The position numbers were made by a program, and so were the translations under genes. Shown in pieces: positions 1 through 6,458 of a stretch of 15,938 nucleotides of DNA; position 1 is the stretch's first letter; each line of letters opens with the position of its first letter. The stretch comes from VAZQ01 sp035552735 (GTDB lineage Bacteria; Pseudomonadota; Alphaproteobacteria; Rhizobiales; Xanthobacteraceae). The notes under the pieces are model-generated. The model searched no databases, was not told the origin of the DNA, and was given only the letters and a program-made list of their open reading frames with translations. The DNA lies in contig DASZKX010000106.1 of assembly GCA_035552735.1 (NCBI GenBank), forward strand, positions 1-15,938, read 5' to 3'.

Positions 1-219
1 TGCCGTCCTCGACAAACTCGACGCCGAGTTCCGGGGCGCGACAGCGCTTCAGAGAAATCCCCACCGCAAGAAAAGCCTCAAATGGGCCGGCTGGATCATC
101 GCTCGGCTGGGCGGCTGGGACGGCTATCCGTCGTCCAAGCCACCAGGCCCCATCACCTTCAAAATGGTTTCGAAGAATTCCATGCTATGGTCGCCGGATG
201 GAGCCTCAGAGATGTGTGA
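1..219 (+). pseudogene. C-terminal end of an IS4-type (Tn5-like) transposase, frameshifted
   Basis: The gene enters from the left edge, so only its 3' end is visible. Reading from base 2, the protein shows a WIIARLGGWDGY stretch followed by PPGPIT, which matches the C-terminal part of IS4-family (Tn5-type) DDE transposases. After ITFK at about base 163 the frame is broken. The expected family ending (NGFEEFHAMVAGWSLRDV, then TGA at 217-219) is read only in the next frame. The A run at 161-164 has four As where five would restore the frame, so a single-base deletion is the simplest cause. Without correction, the original frame runs on to a TAG at 290-292. The family call rests on motif recognition only. 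I could not identify the terminal inverted repeat; it should lie just after 219. Bases 220-386 hold no gene I can support. Confidence 0.8.
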
Positions 220-386
220 ATCCCCTAGCGCACGCGCGGAGAAGAAGCGAAAGGCCCTGCGTCCCTTACCCCGCGCGATCGCGGCATCTTAGCAGGATAA
301 TCCCTGAACCGACCACGCCTGCGCCGGCCGCGCATCCGAACTCATGTTTGCAACAACAACTCGGCTGACGGTCGGCGCCCTGAACG

Positions 387-1079
387 TCAGAACGCGTAGC
401 CGATCTTGCCGCCCCAATTGTTCAAGCCCGGATTGGGGGTGGAACCCACGTTGCCGGCGCAATTGATGCCGAAAATATAGTGGCCGTCCGACAGATGGTC
501 GAAGGTGAGCATCGCGGTCCAATGCTCGGTGATGGCGTAGCCGAACGAGCCGCCGACATGAAAGAGCGCCGGGCAGCCGAGCGCGGAATGGCCCGGCGGC
601 GCATTGTTCTGATAGCCGTCGTGGATGGCCCCGTCGACGAAGATCTCGAAGAAGGTCCGGTACGGGAGCGGGAAGCTCCACAGCGCGCCCGCATAGAAGG
701 CGCTGGTGCGGCCCTCGAGATTGGCGAGCGCACCGACATGGGGACGCGGCACGAAAACGCTCCACCATTGGGTTTGGCCCAACGGCAACCGCGGCAGCAC
801 CAATTCGGGATTGAGGTCGTAGGTCCCCTTCTCGGTGCCCCCGACGCCGTGCAGAAAGCCGCCGAACCTGGCTTCGACCCGATAGGGGTCGTAGAACCCG
901 AAGGCAGGCGCAGCCGGTGGCGGCGCGGGCGGAGCCACATAGGGCGGCGCGGCCGGTGGCGGCGCTGGAAGCAGGTCGGCGCCAAAGGCCGGTTCGCGGG
1001 CCAATTGCAGCGTCGACACGACCGCGAACACGGCCGCCGACAGCCCCAGAGCGCGGCGCCAATGCAGCAATTCGGTCAC
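387..1079 (-). CDS. Acyloxyacyl hydrolase / PagL-like lipid A deacylase, outer membrane
   Basis: The product has 230 residues. Proteins of this family are small outer-membrane beta-barrels that remove an ester-linked acyl chain from lipid A. Residues 1-34 look like a Sec signal peptide ending in AFGA. A Pro/Ala-rich linker follows (about 38-59), then the barrel, ending in the sequence GKIGYAF with the C-terminal Phe typical of outer-membrane proteins. The active-site region is DHLSDGH, with His195 and Ser197 as the expected catalytic pair, followed by NPGLNNWG (216-223), typical of alphaproteobacterial members. The usual Asn after the Ser is Asp198 here. Cys169 and Cys207 could form a disulfide. 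The start is GTG at 1077-1079; GAGGGA lies about six bases upstream, and no in-frame ATG fits better. It is the last gene of the minus-strand trio, next to the IS remnant. Family call fairly sure, activity inferred. Confidence 0.78.
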   Translation of the reverse strand: MTELLHWRRALGLSAAVFAVVSTLQLAREPAFGADLLPAPPPAAPPYVAPPAPPPAAPAFGFYDPYRVEARFGGFLHGVGGTEKGTYDLNPELVLPRLPLGQTQWWSVFVPRPHVGALANLEGRTSAFYAGALWSFPLPYRTFFEIFVDGAIHDGYQNNAPPGHSALGCPALFHVGGSFGYAITEHWTAMLTFDHLSDGHYIFGINCAGNVGSTPNPGLNNWGGKIGYAF

Positions 1080-1289
1080 GTCATATCCCTCAATGCCGAA
1101 GGTACGGAACTACTGCCCAGCATTGCCCATCCGATCCGTCTTTGAATCCCAGAATGTGCGTTCTTGGCCGCCACCACAAGGATCGATTGGAAGCGGGCGG
1201 CCGCTTTGCCGGGCCGGTGTAGCGGATTTGCCACAATCACCAGTGGTTTGTCCGATCCTGGGACACCAAACTATTGGCGCCGCGCCGGA

Positions 1290-2843
1290 TCATGGCGCCG
1301 GCAGGCTGCTCACCGTCACATTGGCGGTTCCATTCGCCTCGGCGATCACCCGCAGGGTCTTGGCGTCGAATTCGATGTCGAGGAGGCGCAGGTCGGTGAA
1401 ATTCACGTCCGCCTGCACTCCGGCCGCGACGGTGCGGAAATCCGCGATCGCGGCCGCCATGCTCTTGCGGGCATTGTCGGCGAACGGCTTGAGGTCGATG
1501 ACGGCATTGTCGGCGAGCGTGTCCTTGAGATACGGAACCGCCGCCCGGGCGGCGGCGCTCAGGAGCCCGAAGGCGGCCTCCGAATCCACGTCGAGCGCGA
1601 TGTCGGTCAGGCGCAGGATCTGGCGGTCGCGATCAAGCACCGGTCGGCCCCACACATTGACGTTGGCTTCGGCCCCCAGGCCGAACCAGCTGGCCTTCTC
1701 GCGCGCCTTGACGCGCAGCGCTATCAACAGCCGATCCCCGGAGGCGGCCACGCTGGCGGTTCGAATCGTGGCCTCATAGGGGCCGCTGCCGTCCTGCGGG
1801 AATGTCTTGCCGATGAGCTGCACGGCCAGCAGCCGGTTGACCTCTGTGAACGGCACGTCGATCGGCACCGCGATATTGACGCGGCCCTGCTCGGACTGCG
1901 GCACCAGCTCCAAAGCGGCCGGAAACGGACAGTCCGGCTGGGTCTGGGCCGGCACCACCCGGGTCTCGGCCTGCACCCCAATCACCAGCGTCACCGCCTG
2001 GGCATCGATGCGCGGCTGTCCCGCGAAGGCCCGGGTCGGACGGACCTCGAGCCAGAGGTCCGGCAGGCCGGCGCCGGCGGCACCGAGAGAGACGGAGCGG
2101 CACATCTTCGCCCACTGGCGCCGCGCCGCCTGCTCCAGGAACGGATCGGCGCGCAAGCGCGCCTGCAGGGCAGCCACCTGCTCGTTGACTTGGCGGTCCA
2201 GCATCGGCTTCACCTCGTTCGCCACCCCGATCTTGATGCCGGCGATCGACAAGGCCGAATCGCCGATCGTGACCTGCGCCGTGAGATTGGGCTCCATGCG
2301 CCAATTGGCGGTGATGGCGGGCCGCGCCAGGATGGCGGCATTGCCGCGGATTTCGGCGTGCTGATCGAGCGTCTTGCCGGTCAGGTTCTGCAGCCCCTGA
2401 CCGAGATTCTGGTTGATGATCCCTCCGAGCGCGCCGCCGATATTGCCGACCTGGCTGGCGATCTGACCGGTGACGTGGAGCGTGCCGGTGAGCGCGGTGG
2501 AGACCGCCATCCCGCCCGGGCTTCCGCTGACCGCAAGCGGGCCGCGGCCGATCGTCCATCCGATATCGGCATTGGAGAGGAGCTGCGAGATCGGGTTCTC
2601 GCGCTTGCCGGTCAGGTTGCGCGGCGCCGAGGCATCGAGCGCATCCTGGATGGCGGTGAGCGCGATGGCGGTGGGGGTGACGATCATGGAGGTGCGGCTG
2701 AGCTGCTTGAGCGGCGGCACCTCGACCAAAGCCGGCCGCTGATCGTTGGCCGGGCCCGGCGACAGGAACTGCATCGCCACGCTCGCCCCCAGGAACGAGG
2801 CGACCACGATCGCCAGGCCGATCAGGATGTTTCGCAAGCGCAT
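1290..2843 (-). CDS. DUF4403 family protein, membrane-anchored
   Basis: The product has 517 residues and belongs, by overall sequence pattern, to the DUF4403 family, whose function is not established. Residues 3-24 form a hydrophobic segment after an MRLR start, suggesting an inner-membrane anchor or uncleaved signal with the rest in the periplasm. The body alternates short beta-rich stretches and has repeated internal features (for example FADNARKSM and ADVNFTDLRL near the C-terminus) typical of a lipid-binding-like tubular fold; that structural reading is inference. I chose the ATG at 2841-2843. The open frame extends to a TTG at 2921, but this would put 26 polar residues before the membrane segment and has no better ribosome binding site. 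No clear Shine-Dalgarno precedes either start. The gene lies 153 bp after nth and 210 bp before the acyloxyacyl hydrolase, so each may be transcribed separately. Confidence 0.72.
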   Translation of the reverse strand: MRLRNILIGLAIVVASFLGASVAMQFLSPGPANDQRPALVEVPPLKQLSRTSMIVTPTAIALTAIQDALDASAPRNLTGKRENPISQLLSNADIGWTIGRGPLAVSGSPGGMAVSTALTGTLHVTGQIASQVGNIGGALGGIINQNLGQGLQNLTGKTLDQHAEIRGNAAILARPAITANWRMEPNLTAQVTIGDSALSIAGIKIGVANEVKPMLDRQVNEQVAALQARLRADPFLEQAARRQWAKMCRSVSLGAAGAGLPDLWLEVRPTRAFAGQPRIDAQAVTLVIGVQAETRVVPAQTQPDCPFPAALELVPQSEQGRVNIAVPIDVPFTEVNRLLAVQLIGKTFPQDGSGPYEATIRTASVAASGDRLLIALRVKAREKASWFGLGAEANVNVWGRPVLDRDRQILRLTDIALDVDSEAAFGLLSAAARAAVPYLKDTLADNAVIDLKPFADNARKSMAAAIADFRTVAAGVQADVNFTDLRLLDIEFDAKTLRVIAEANGTANVTVSSLPAP

Positions 2844-2964
2844 GGTTTCAGGCCGAATTGATCCGCGCGTCCCCGGCAGCTTTGGCGATGGCGCATTGTT
2901 GGGCGACGTAATGTTAGTCAAGCGCCGCCCGGCGCGCCAGCGCGAGCGCGCGATCTATCACCCC

Positions 2965-2991
2965 GGAGTTTGTCGCAATTGCGGACACTCC
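2965..2991. repeat. Imperfect inverted repeat just after nth
   Basis: GGAGT/ACTCC arms flank a perfect 10-bp palindrome, CGCAATTGCG (2974-2983), with a small bulge between. It begins six bases past the nth stop codon. On the minus strand it could stall transcription leaving nth, but no T-run follows, so a terminator role is only a possibility. It could equally be a protein-binding site ahead of the DUF4403 gene. Confidence 0.35.
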
Positions 2992-2996
2992 GACGT

Positions 2997-3830
2997 TCAC
3001 CTCGGAACGGTCTTGCCGGGCCACTTGCAGAGATCCGCGATCAGGCACTGCTCGCAGCGCGGCTGGCGCGCCACGCAGACATAGCGGCCATGCAGGATGA
3101 GCCAATGGTGGGCGTGGGGCAGGTATTGGGCGGGAATGACCCGCTCGAGCTTGCTCTCGACCGCGAGCGTCGTCTTGCCGGTGGCGAGCCCGGTGCGGTT
3201 GCCGATGCGGAATATGTGGGTATCGACCGCGATGGTCGGCTCACCGAACGCGATGTTGAGCACCACATTGGCGGTCTTGCGGCCGACACCCGGCAACGCC
3301 TCGAGCTCCGCGCGGCTGCGCGGCACCTCCCCGCCATGGCGCTCGATGAGCAGCCCCGACAAGGCGACGAGATTTTTCGCCTTGGTGCGGTAGAGCCCGA
3401 TGGTCTTGATCAGGTCGCGCACCCGCTCTTCGCCGAGGCCCACCATCTTGGCGGGCGTGTCGGCGGCCGCGAACAACGCCGGTGTCGCTTTGTTGACGCC
3501 CGCGTCGGTCGCCTGGGCGGACAGAACCACCGCCACCAGCAAGGTGAACGGGTTGGCGTAGTGAAGCTCGCCGACCGGCTGCGGATTGGCGGCCTGGAAG
3601 CGGCGGAACCCTTCTTCGATCTCGGCACTCGTCCAGGGCGGAGACTCGAGCATGGCCGACTTGCGGCCGACCGGCGGGCTCTGGGCGCGGGACCGGGGCC
3701 CCGGCCGTTTGGCCATGCGCTTGGATGCACGCGACGGAGCCGTTGCGGCAGCCGACGTGCGGGCAACGGACTTGCCGGCCTTCTTGCGCGCTACTTTACG
3801 AGCTATTCTACGACCTGTTTTGCGAGCCAT
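2997..3830 (-). CDS. nth: Endonuclease III, base-excision repair DNA glycosylase/AP lyase
   Basis: The product has 277 residues. Endonuclease III removes oxidised pyrimidines from DNA and cleaves the abasic site. The helix-hairpin-helix LPGVGRKTANVVL (179-191) carries the catalytic Lys185, and VDTHIFRIG carries the catalytic Asp203. The C-terminal iron-sulfur loop has Cys252, 259, 262 and 268 in the standard C-x6-C-x2-C-x5-C spacing. The core matches the usual family length of about 210 residues and begins near residue 65. The first 60 residues are an added Lys/Arg/Ala-rich tail resembling histone H1 tails. I accept the far upstream ATG (3828-3830) because AGGGGA sits four to nine bases before it. 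Internal ATGs at residues 39 and 60 would remove most or all of the tail. The gene is divergent from DUF2244, with only 21 bp between starts. Its first 14 codons are unusually A/T-rich. Confidence 0.95.
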   Translation of the reverse strand: MARKTGRRIARKVARKKAGKSVARTSAAATAPSRASKRMAKRPGPRSRAQSPPVGRKSAMLESPPWTSAEIEEGFRRFQAANPQPVGELHYANPFTLLVAVVLSAQATDAGVNKATPALFAAADTPAKMVGLGEERVRDLIKTIGLYRTKAKNLVALSGLLIERHGGEVPRSRAELEALPGVGRKTANVVLNIAFGEPTIAVDTHIFRIGNRTGLATGKTTLAVESKLERVIPAQYLPHAHHWLILHGRYVCVARQPRCEQCLIADLCKWPGKTVPR

Positions 3831-3844
3831 GGTTCCCCTATAAT
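3816..3844 (+). promoter_or_regulatory. Candidate promoter for DUF2244, overlapping the start of nth
   Basis: A perfect TATAAT lies at 3839-3844. Seventeen bases upstream is a poor -35 (TGTTTT, 3816-3821). A start site 7-8 bases past the -10 falls at about 3851-3852, the A of the second ATG of the DUF2244 gene, implying a leaderless mRNA. The element lies partly inside the first codons of nth on the other strand. Confidence 0.5.
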
Positions 3845-3851
3845 GAGCCCC

Positions 3852-4388
3852 ATGAGCCCCGACAACAGCGGTTCCGACACCGGTGGCCGCGCGCAGAGCC
3901 CGGAGGCGGCCATCTTTTCGGCCGTGCTCACACCGCATCGATCGCTCGGCCCGACCGGATTCCTGATTTTCATGCTGGTGCTCGGCGGCATCAGCTTTGT
4001 TTCCGGCATGGTGTTCCTGCTGGCCGGGGCGTGGCCGATTTTCGGCTTTTTCGGGCTCGACGTGCTGCTGGTCTATTGGGCGTTCCGCGTCAACTACCGG
4101 GCGGCGCGCGCCTACGAGGTGGTGACGGTGACGGCGAGCGAGCTGACGCTGCGCAAGGTGAGCCATCACGGCCGCGTCAGCGAGTGGACCCTCAATCCGC
4201 TCTGGGTGCGGCTCGACCGTGACGAGCACGCGGAGTTCGGCATCGAGCGGCTCTACCTGGTCTCGCGCGGACGGCGGCTGCCGATCGCGAGCTTCCTTGG
4301 ACCCGACGAGAAGGCGAGCTTCGCGCACGCGCTTTCGGCCGCGATCGGGGAAGCCAAGCGCGGGCCGACCCGCACGGTGTTTGGCTAG
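3852..4388 (+). CDS. DUF2244 domain integral membrane protein
   Basis: The product has 178 residues. Its biochemical role is unknown. The family signature is clear: LTPHRSLG (26-33), then two adjacent hydrophobic helices (about 35-58 and 60-79) joined by GAWPIFGFFGLD, then FRVNYRAARAYE and a soluble C-terminal part containing EWTLNPLWVRL. This suggests a helical hairpin in the inner membrane with both ends cytoplasmic. Two in-frame ATGs, at 3843 and 3852, lie in a perfect tandem 9-bp duplication (ATGAGCCCC twice). I prefer 3852 because the TATAAT at 3839-3844 would start the transcript there and overlaps the first ATG. No Shine-Dalgarno precedes either. The ORF continues far upstream, but there it only shadows nth. 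The methyltransferase gene follows after 76 bp on the same strand. DUF2244 next to nth is a recurrent alphaproteobacterial arrangement, from memory. Confidence 0.88.
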   Translation: MSPDNSGSDTGGRAQSPEAAIFSAVLTPHRSLGPTGFLIFMLVLGGISFVSGMVFLLAGAWPIFGFFGLDVLLVYWAFRVNYRAARAYEVVTVTASELTLRKVSHHGRVSEWTLNPLWVRLDRDEHAEFGIERLYLVSRGRRLPIASFLGPDEKASFAHALSAAIGEAKRGPTRTVFG

Positions 4389-4464
4389 GTTGGACGCGGG
4401 CCGCAACGGCGAGCAGAAATCGGGTGGGAAGGCCGGCGGCCGCCGCCTAGATGGAGAGCAACCG

Positions 4465-5358
4465 ATGGAGGCATCCATGCTCTCGCCCGACCGCATTTCC
4501 GACCTCGCGCCGTTGCCCGAAGCGGCTGCGGACTACGACATCGTGCGGCGCGCCATCGCGCATATCCGCGGCAACTGGCGCACCCAGCCCGAGATCGCCG
4601 AGATCGCGGAAGCCACCGGCGTCAGCGCGACCGACCTGCATCATCTGTTTCGGCGCTGGGCGGGCTTGAGCCCGAAGGCCTTCCTGCAGGCCCTCACTCT
4701 CGACCATGCGCGCGCGCTGCTGCGCCAATCCGCGAGCGTGCTCGATGCCTCCTACGAGCTCGGCCTGTCGGGCCCGGCGCGGCTGCATGATCTGTTCGTC
4801 ACCCACGAGGCGATGTCGCCCGGCGAATGGAAGGCCGGCGGCGAATCGCTCACCATCACCTATGGATTTCATCCCTCGCCGTTCGGCAACGCTCTCATCA
4901 TGGCGACCGGGCGCGGGCTAGCCGGTCTCGCTTTCGCGGATGCCGGCGAAGAGGCGGCGGCGCTGGCCGACATGCGGGCGCGCTGGCCCAAGGCCCGCTA
5001 TGTGGAGGACCGCGCCGTCACTGCGATGTTCGCGCGCCGGATCTTCGACAGCACGCAGTGGCATGCGGGCGAGCCGTTGCGGGTGCTGCTCATCGGCACC
5101 GATTTCGAGGTCCGGGTCTGGGAGGCGCTGCTGGAGGTGCCGATGGGACGGCTGACCAGCTATTCGGACATCGCCGCCAAGGTCTGCAAGCCGGCGGCGG
5201 CGCGCGCAGTCGGGGCCGCCGTCGGCCGCAATCCGGTCTCCTTCGTGGTGCCGTGCCACCGCGTCGTCGGCAAGAACGGCAGCCTCACCGGCTACCACTG
5301 GGGCCTCACCCGCAAGCGCGCCATGCTGGGCTGGGAGGCCGGCAAGGTCTCGGCATGA
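4465..5358 (+). CDS. AraC-type HTH / methylated-DNA-protein-cysteine methyltransferase fusion (Ada-like)
   Basis: The product has 297 residues in two parts. Residues about 25-115 are an AraC-type DNA-binding domain, with two helix-turn-helix stretches around TGVSATDLHHLFRRWAG and SYELGLSGPARLHDLF. Residues about 125-297 are an alkylguanine-DNA alkyltransferase with the motif VPCHRVVG, whose acceptor is Cys264, and the usual ending GLTRKRAMLGWE. The alkyltransferase removes alkyl groups from O6-alkylguanine or O4-alkylthymine by a suicide transfer. The zinc-cysteine N-terminal domain of E. coli Ada, which senses methylphosphotriesters, is missing. This is therefore not a full Ada, and what controls its DNA-binding half is unclear. 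The start is ATG 4465, with GGAGAG seven bases upstream; an ATG at 4477 is an alternative. Placement near nth puts two DNA-repair genes side by side. The domain order is certain; a regulatory role is inferred. Confidence 0.92.
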   Translation: MEASMLSPDRISDLAPLPEAAADYDIVRRAIAHIRGNWRTQPEIAEIAEATGVSATDLHHLFRRWAGLSPKAFLQALTLDHARALLRQSASVLDASYELGLSGPARLHDLFVTHEAMSPGEWKAGGESLTITYGFHPSPFGNALIMATGRGLAGLAFADAGEEAAALADMRARWPKARYVEDRAVTAMFARRIFDSTQWHAGEPLRVLLIGTDFEVRVWEALLEVPMGRLTSYSDIAAKVCKPAAARAVGAAVGRNPVSFVVPCHRVVGKNGSLTGYHWGLTRKRAMLGWEAGKVSA

Positions 5359-5510
5359 TGTTGTTGGCCCGAAGCCCGCTCGCTGCTCGGGCGGCGTAGC
5401 GGCGATCGCGATCAGACCTCCCGGCCGCGATGTCCCTTGCGATTCCGATCGCCGTCTGGACTTTGCGGCGGCGTTGCGCAAAGCTTCGCGAAACAATCAG
5501 GGAGGGTTCG

Positions 5511-6314
5511 ATGGCGGTTTTTCGTAAGGCGTCTTTCAGTAAGGCGTGCGGTCTGGCGACGCTTGCCTTGGTAGCCACGCTCGCGCTTGCGCTGCAGTCC
5601 GGCGCCGCCCACGCCGAGATCAAGAAGCAACACATCGATTACAAGCAGGGCGACGCCCAGCTTTCCGGATTGCTGGTCTATGACGATGCCTTATCCGGCA
5701 AGCGCCCCGGCGTGCTGCTGGCGCATGATCGGGCCGGCATGGCGGAAAATGCCTTCCGGGACTCCGAGCTGATCGCCAAGATGGGCTATGTGGTGTTCGT
5801 CGAGGACATGTTCGGCAAGGGCTTCGTGCCCAAGGACGTGCCCGAGATGACCGCCACCATCACCATCTACAACAATGATCGTCCGTTGATGCGCGCGCGC
5901 GCCGGAGCGGGCTTCGAGGTGCTCAAGTCCAATCCCATGGTCGACACCGCCAAGATCGCGGTGGTGGGCTACTGCTTCGGCGGCACCGTGGCGGTCGAGC
6001 TGGCCGAGACCGGCGTTCCGATCGTCGGCATGATCTCGGTGCACGGCTCGTTCCGCGGCTTCCCGCCCGAGGCCGCCAAGAACATCAAGGGCCGCGTTCT
6101 CATCCTGCACGGTGCCGAAGACCCGGTGGCGCCGCTCCCCGAGGTCGTCGCCCTGGTCGATCAGCTGCGCGCCGCCAAGGTCAACTGGGAGCTCAATCTC
6201 TATAGCGGCACCACCCACGCCTTCACCAATCCGAGCAATCCGGCGGAAGAGCGCGCCGACCGCGAGTACAAGGTCGCGATGACGCGCTTCCTCAAGGATG
6301 TCTTCAGCAAGTAG
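5511..6314 (+). CDS. Dienelactone hydrolase family protein with signal peptide
   Basis: The product has 267 residues and an alpha/beta-hydrolase fold. Family members hydrolyse lactones or esters using a Cys-Asp-His triad. Here it is visible as Cys155 in GYCFGG (nucleophile elbow), Asp204 in HGAEDP and His236 in GTTHAFTNP. Residues 1-35 form a Sec signal peptide: a basic start, a long Leu/Ala core, and an AHA-E cleavage site. The enzyme is therefore probably periplasmic, unlike classical cytoplasmic dienelactone hydrolases of chloroaromatic degradation. No aromatic-degradation genes are nearby, so the substrate is unknown. The start ATG 5511 is supported by GGAGG at 5501-5505. The open frame extends back to 5430, but an upstream start would spoil the signal peptide. 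The 152 bp between it and the methyltransferase gene hold a GC-rich hairpin (GCCCGA/TCGGGC, 5367-5392) without a T-run. Confidence 0.88.
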   Translation: MAVFRKASFSKACGLATLALVATLALALQSGAAHAEIKKQHIDYKQGDAQLSGLLVYDDALSGKRPGVLLAHDRAGMAENAFRDSELIAKMGYVVFVEDMFGKGFVPKDVPEMTATITIYNNDRPLMRARAGAGFEVLKSNPMVDTAKIAVVGYCFGGTVAVELAETGVPIVGMISVHGSFRGFPPEAAKNIKGRVLILHGAEDPVAPLPEVVALVDQLRAAKVNWELNLYSGTTHAFTNPSNPAEERADREYKVAMTRFLKDVFSK

Positions 6315-6403
6315 CGTGCTGCGCCGCGCCCGGGAAAAGTGGGACGGCGGTGCCCGGTCGCAGATCGGATTGCAGGCACAGCCTGGCGCCAGCGCAGCGC
6401 CGA

Positions 6404-6432
6404 TTGACGCTTTCGCCGCAATCCGCAATACG
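6404..6432 (+). promoter_or_regulatory. Weak candidate sigma-70 promoter for gpmI
   Basis: TTGACG (6404-6409) matches five of six bases of the -35 consensus. Seventeen bases on is AATACG (6427-6432), only a three-of-six -10. It lies 26 bp before the gpmI start, within the 144-bp gap after the hydrolase gene. The poor -10 makes this tentative. Confidence 0.3.
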
Positions 6433-6458
6433 GGGGGCCTCATCGTGAGGGAACCGAG

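Noticed and set aside
1164..2861. A 565-codon plus-strand open frame
   Set aside because: It is the antisense shadow of the DUF4403 gene: Arg/Gly/His-rich with no recognisable domain, while the minus strand gives a coherent family match.
2844..2921. Longer DUF4403 start at a TTG (2919-2921)
   Set aside because: It adds 26 polar residues before the membrane anchor and uses a rare start codon; the ATG at 2843 gives a normal N-terminus.
3831..4496. Upstream extension of the nth frame to 499 codons
   Set aside because: It runs antisense through DUF2244, and the ATG at 3830 has a good ribosome binding site.
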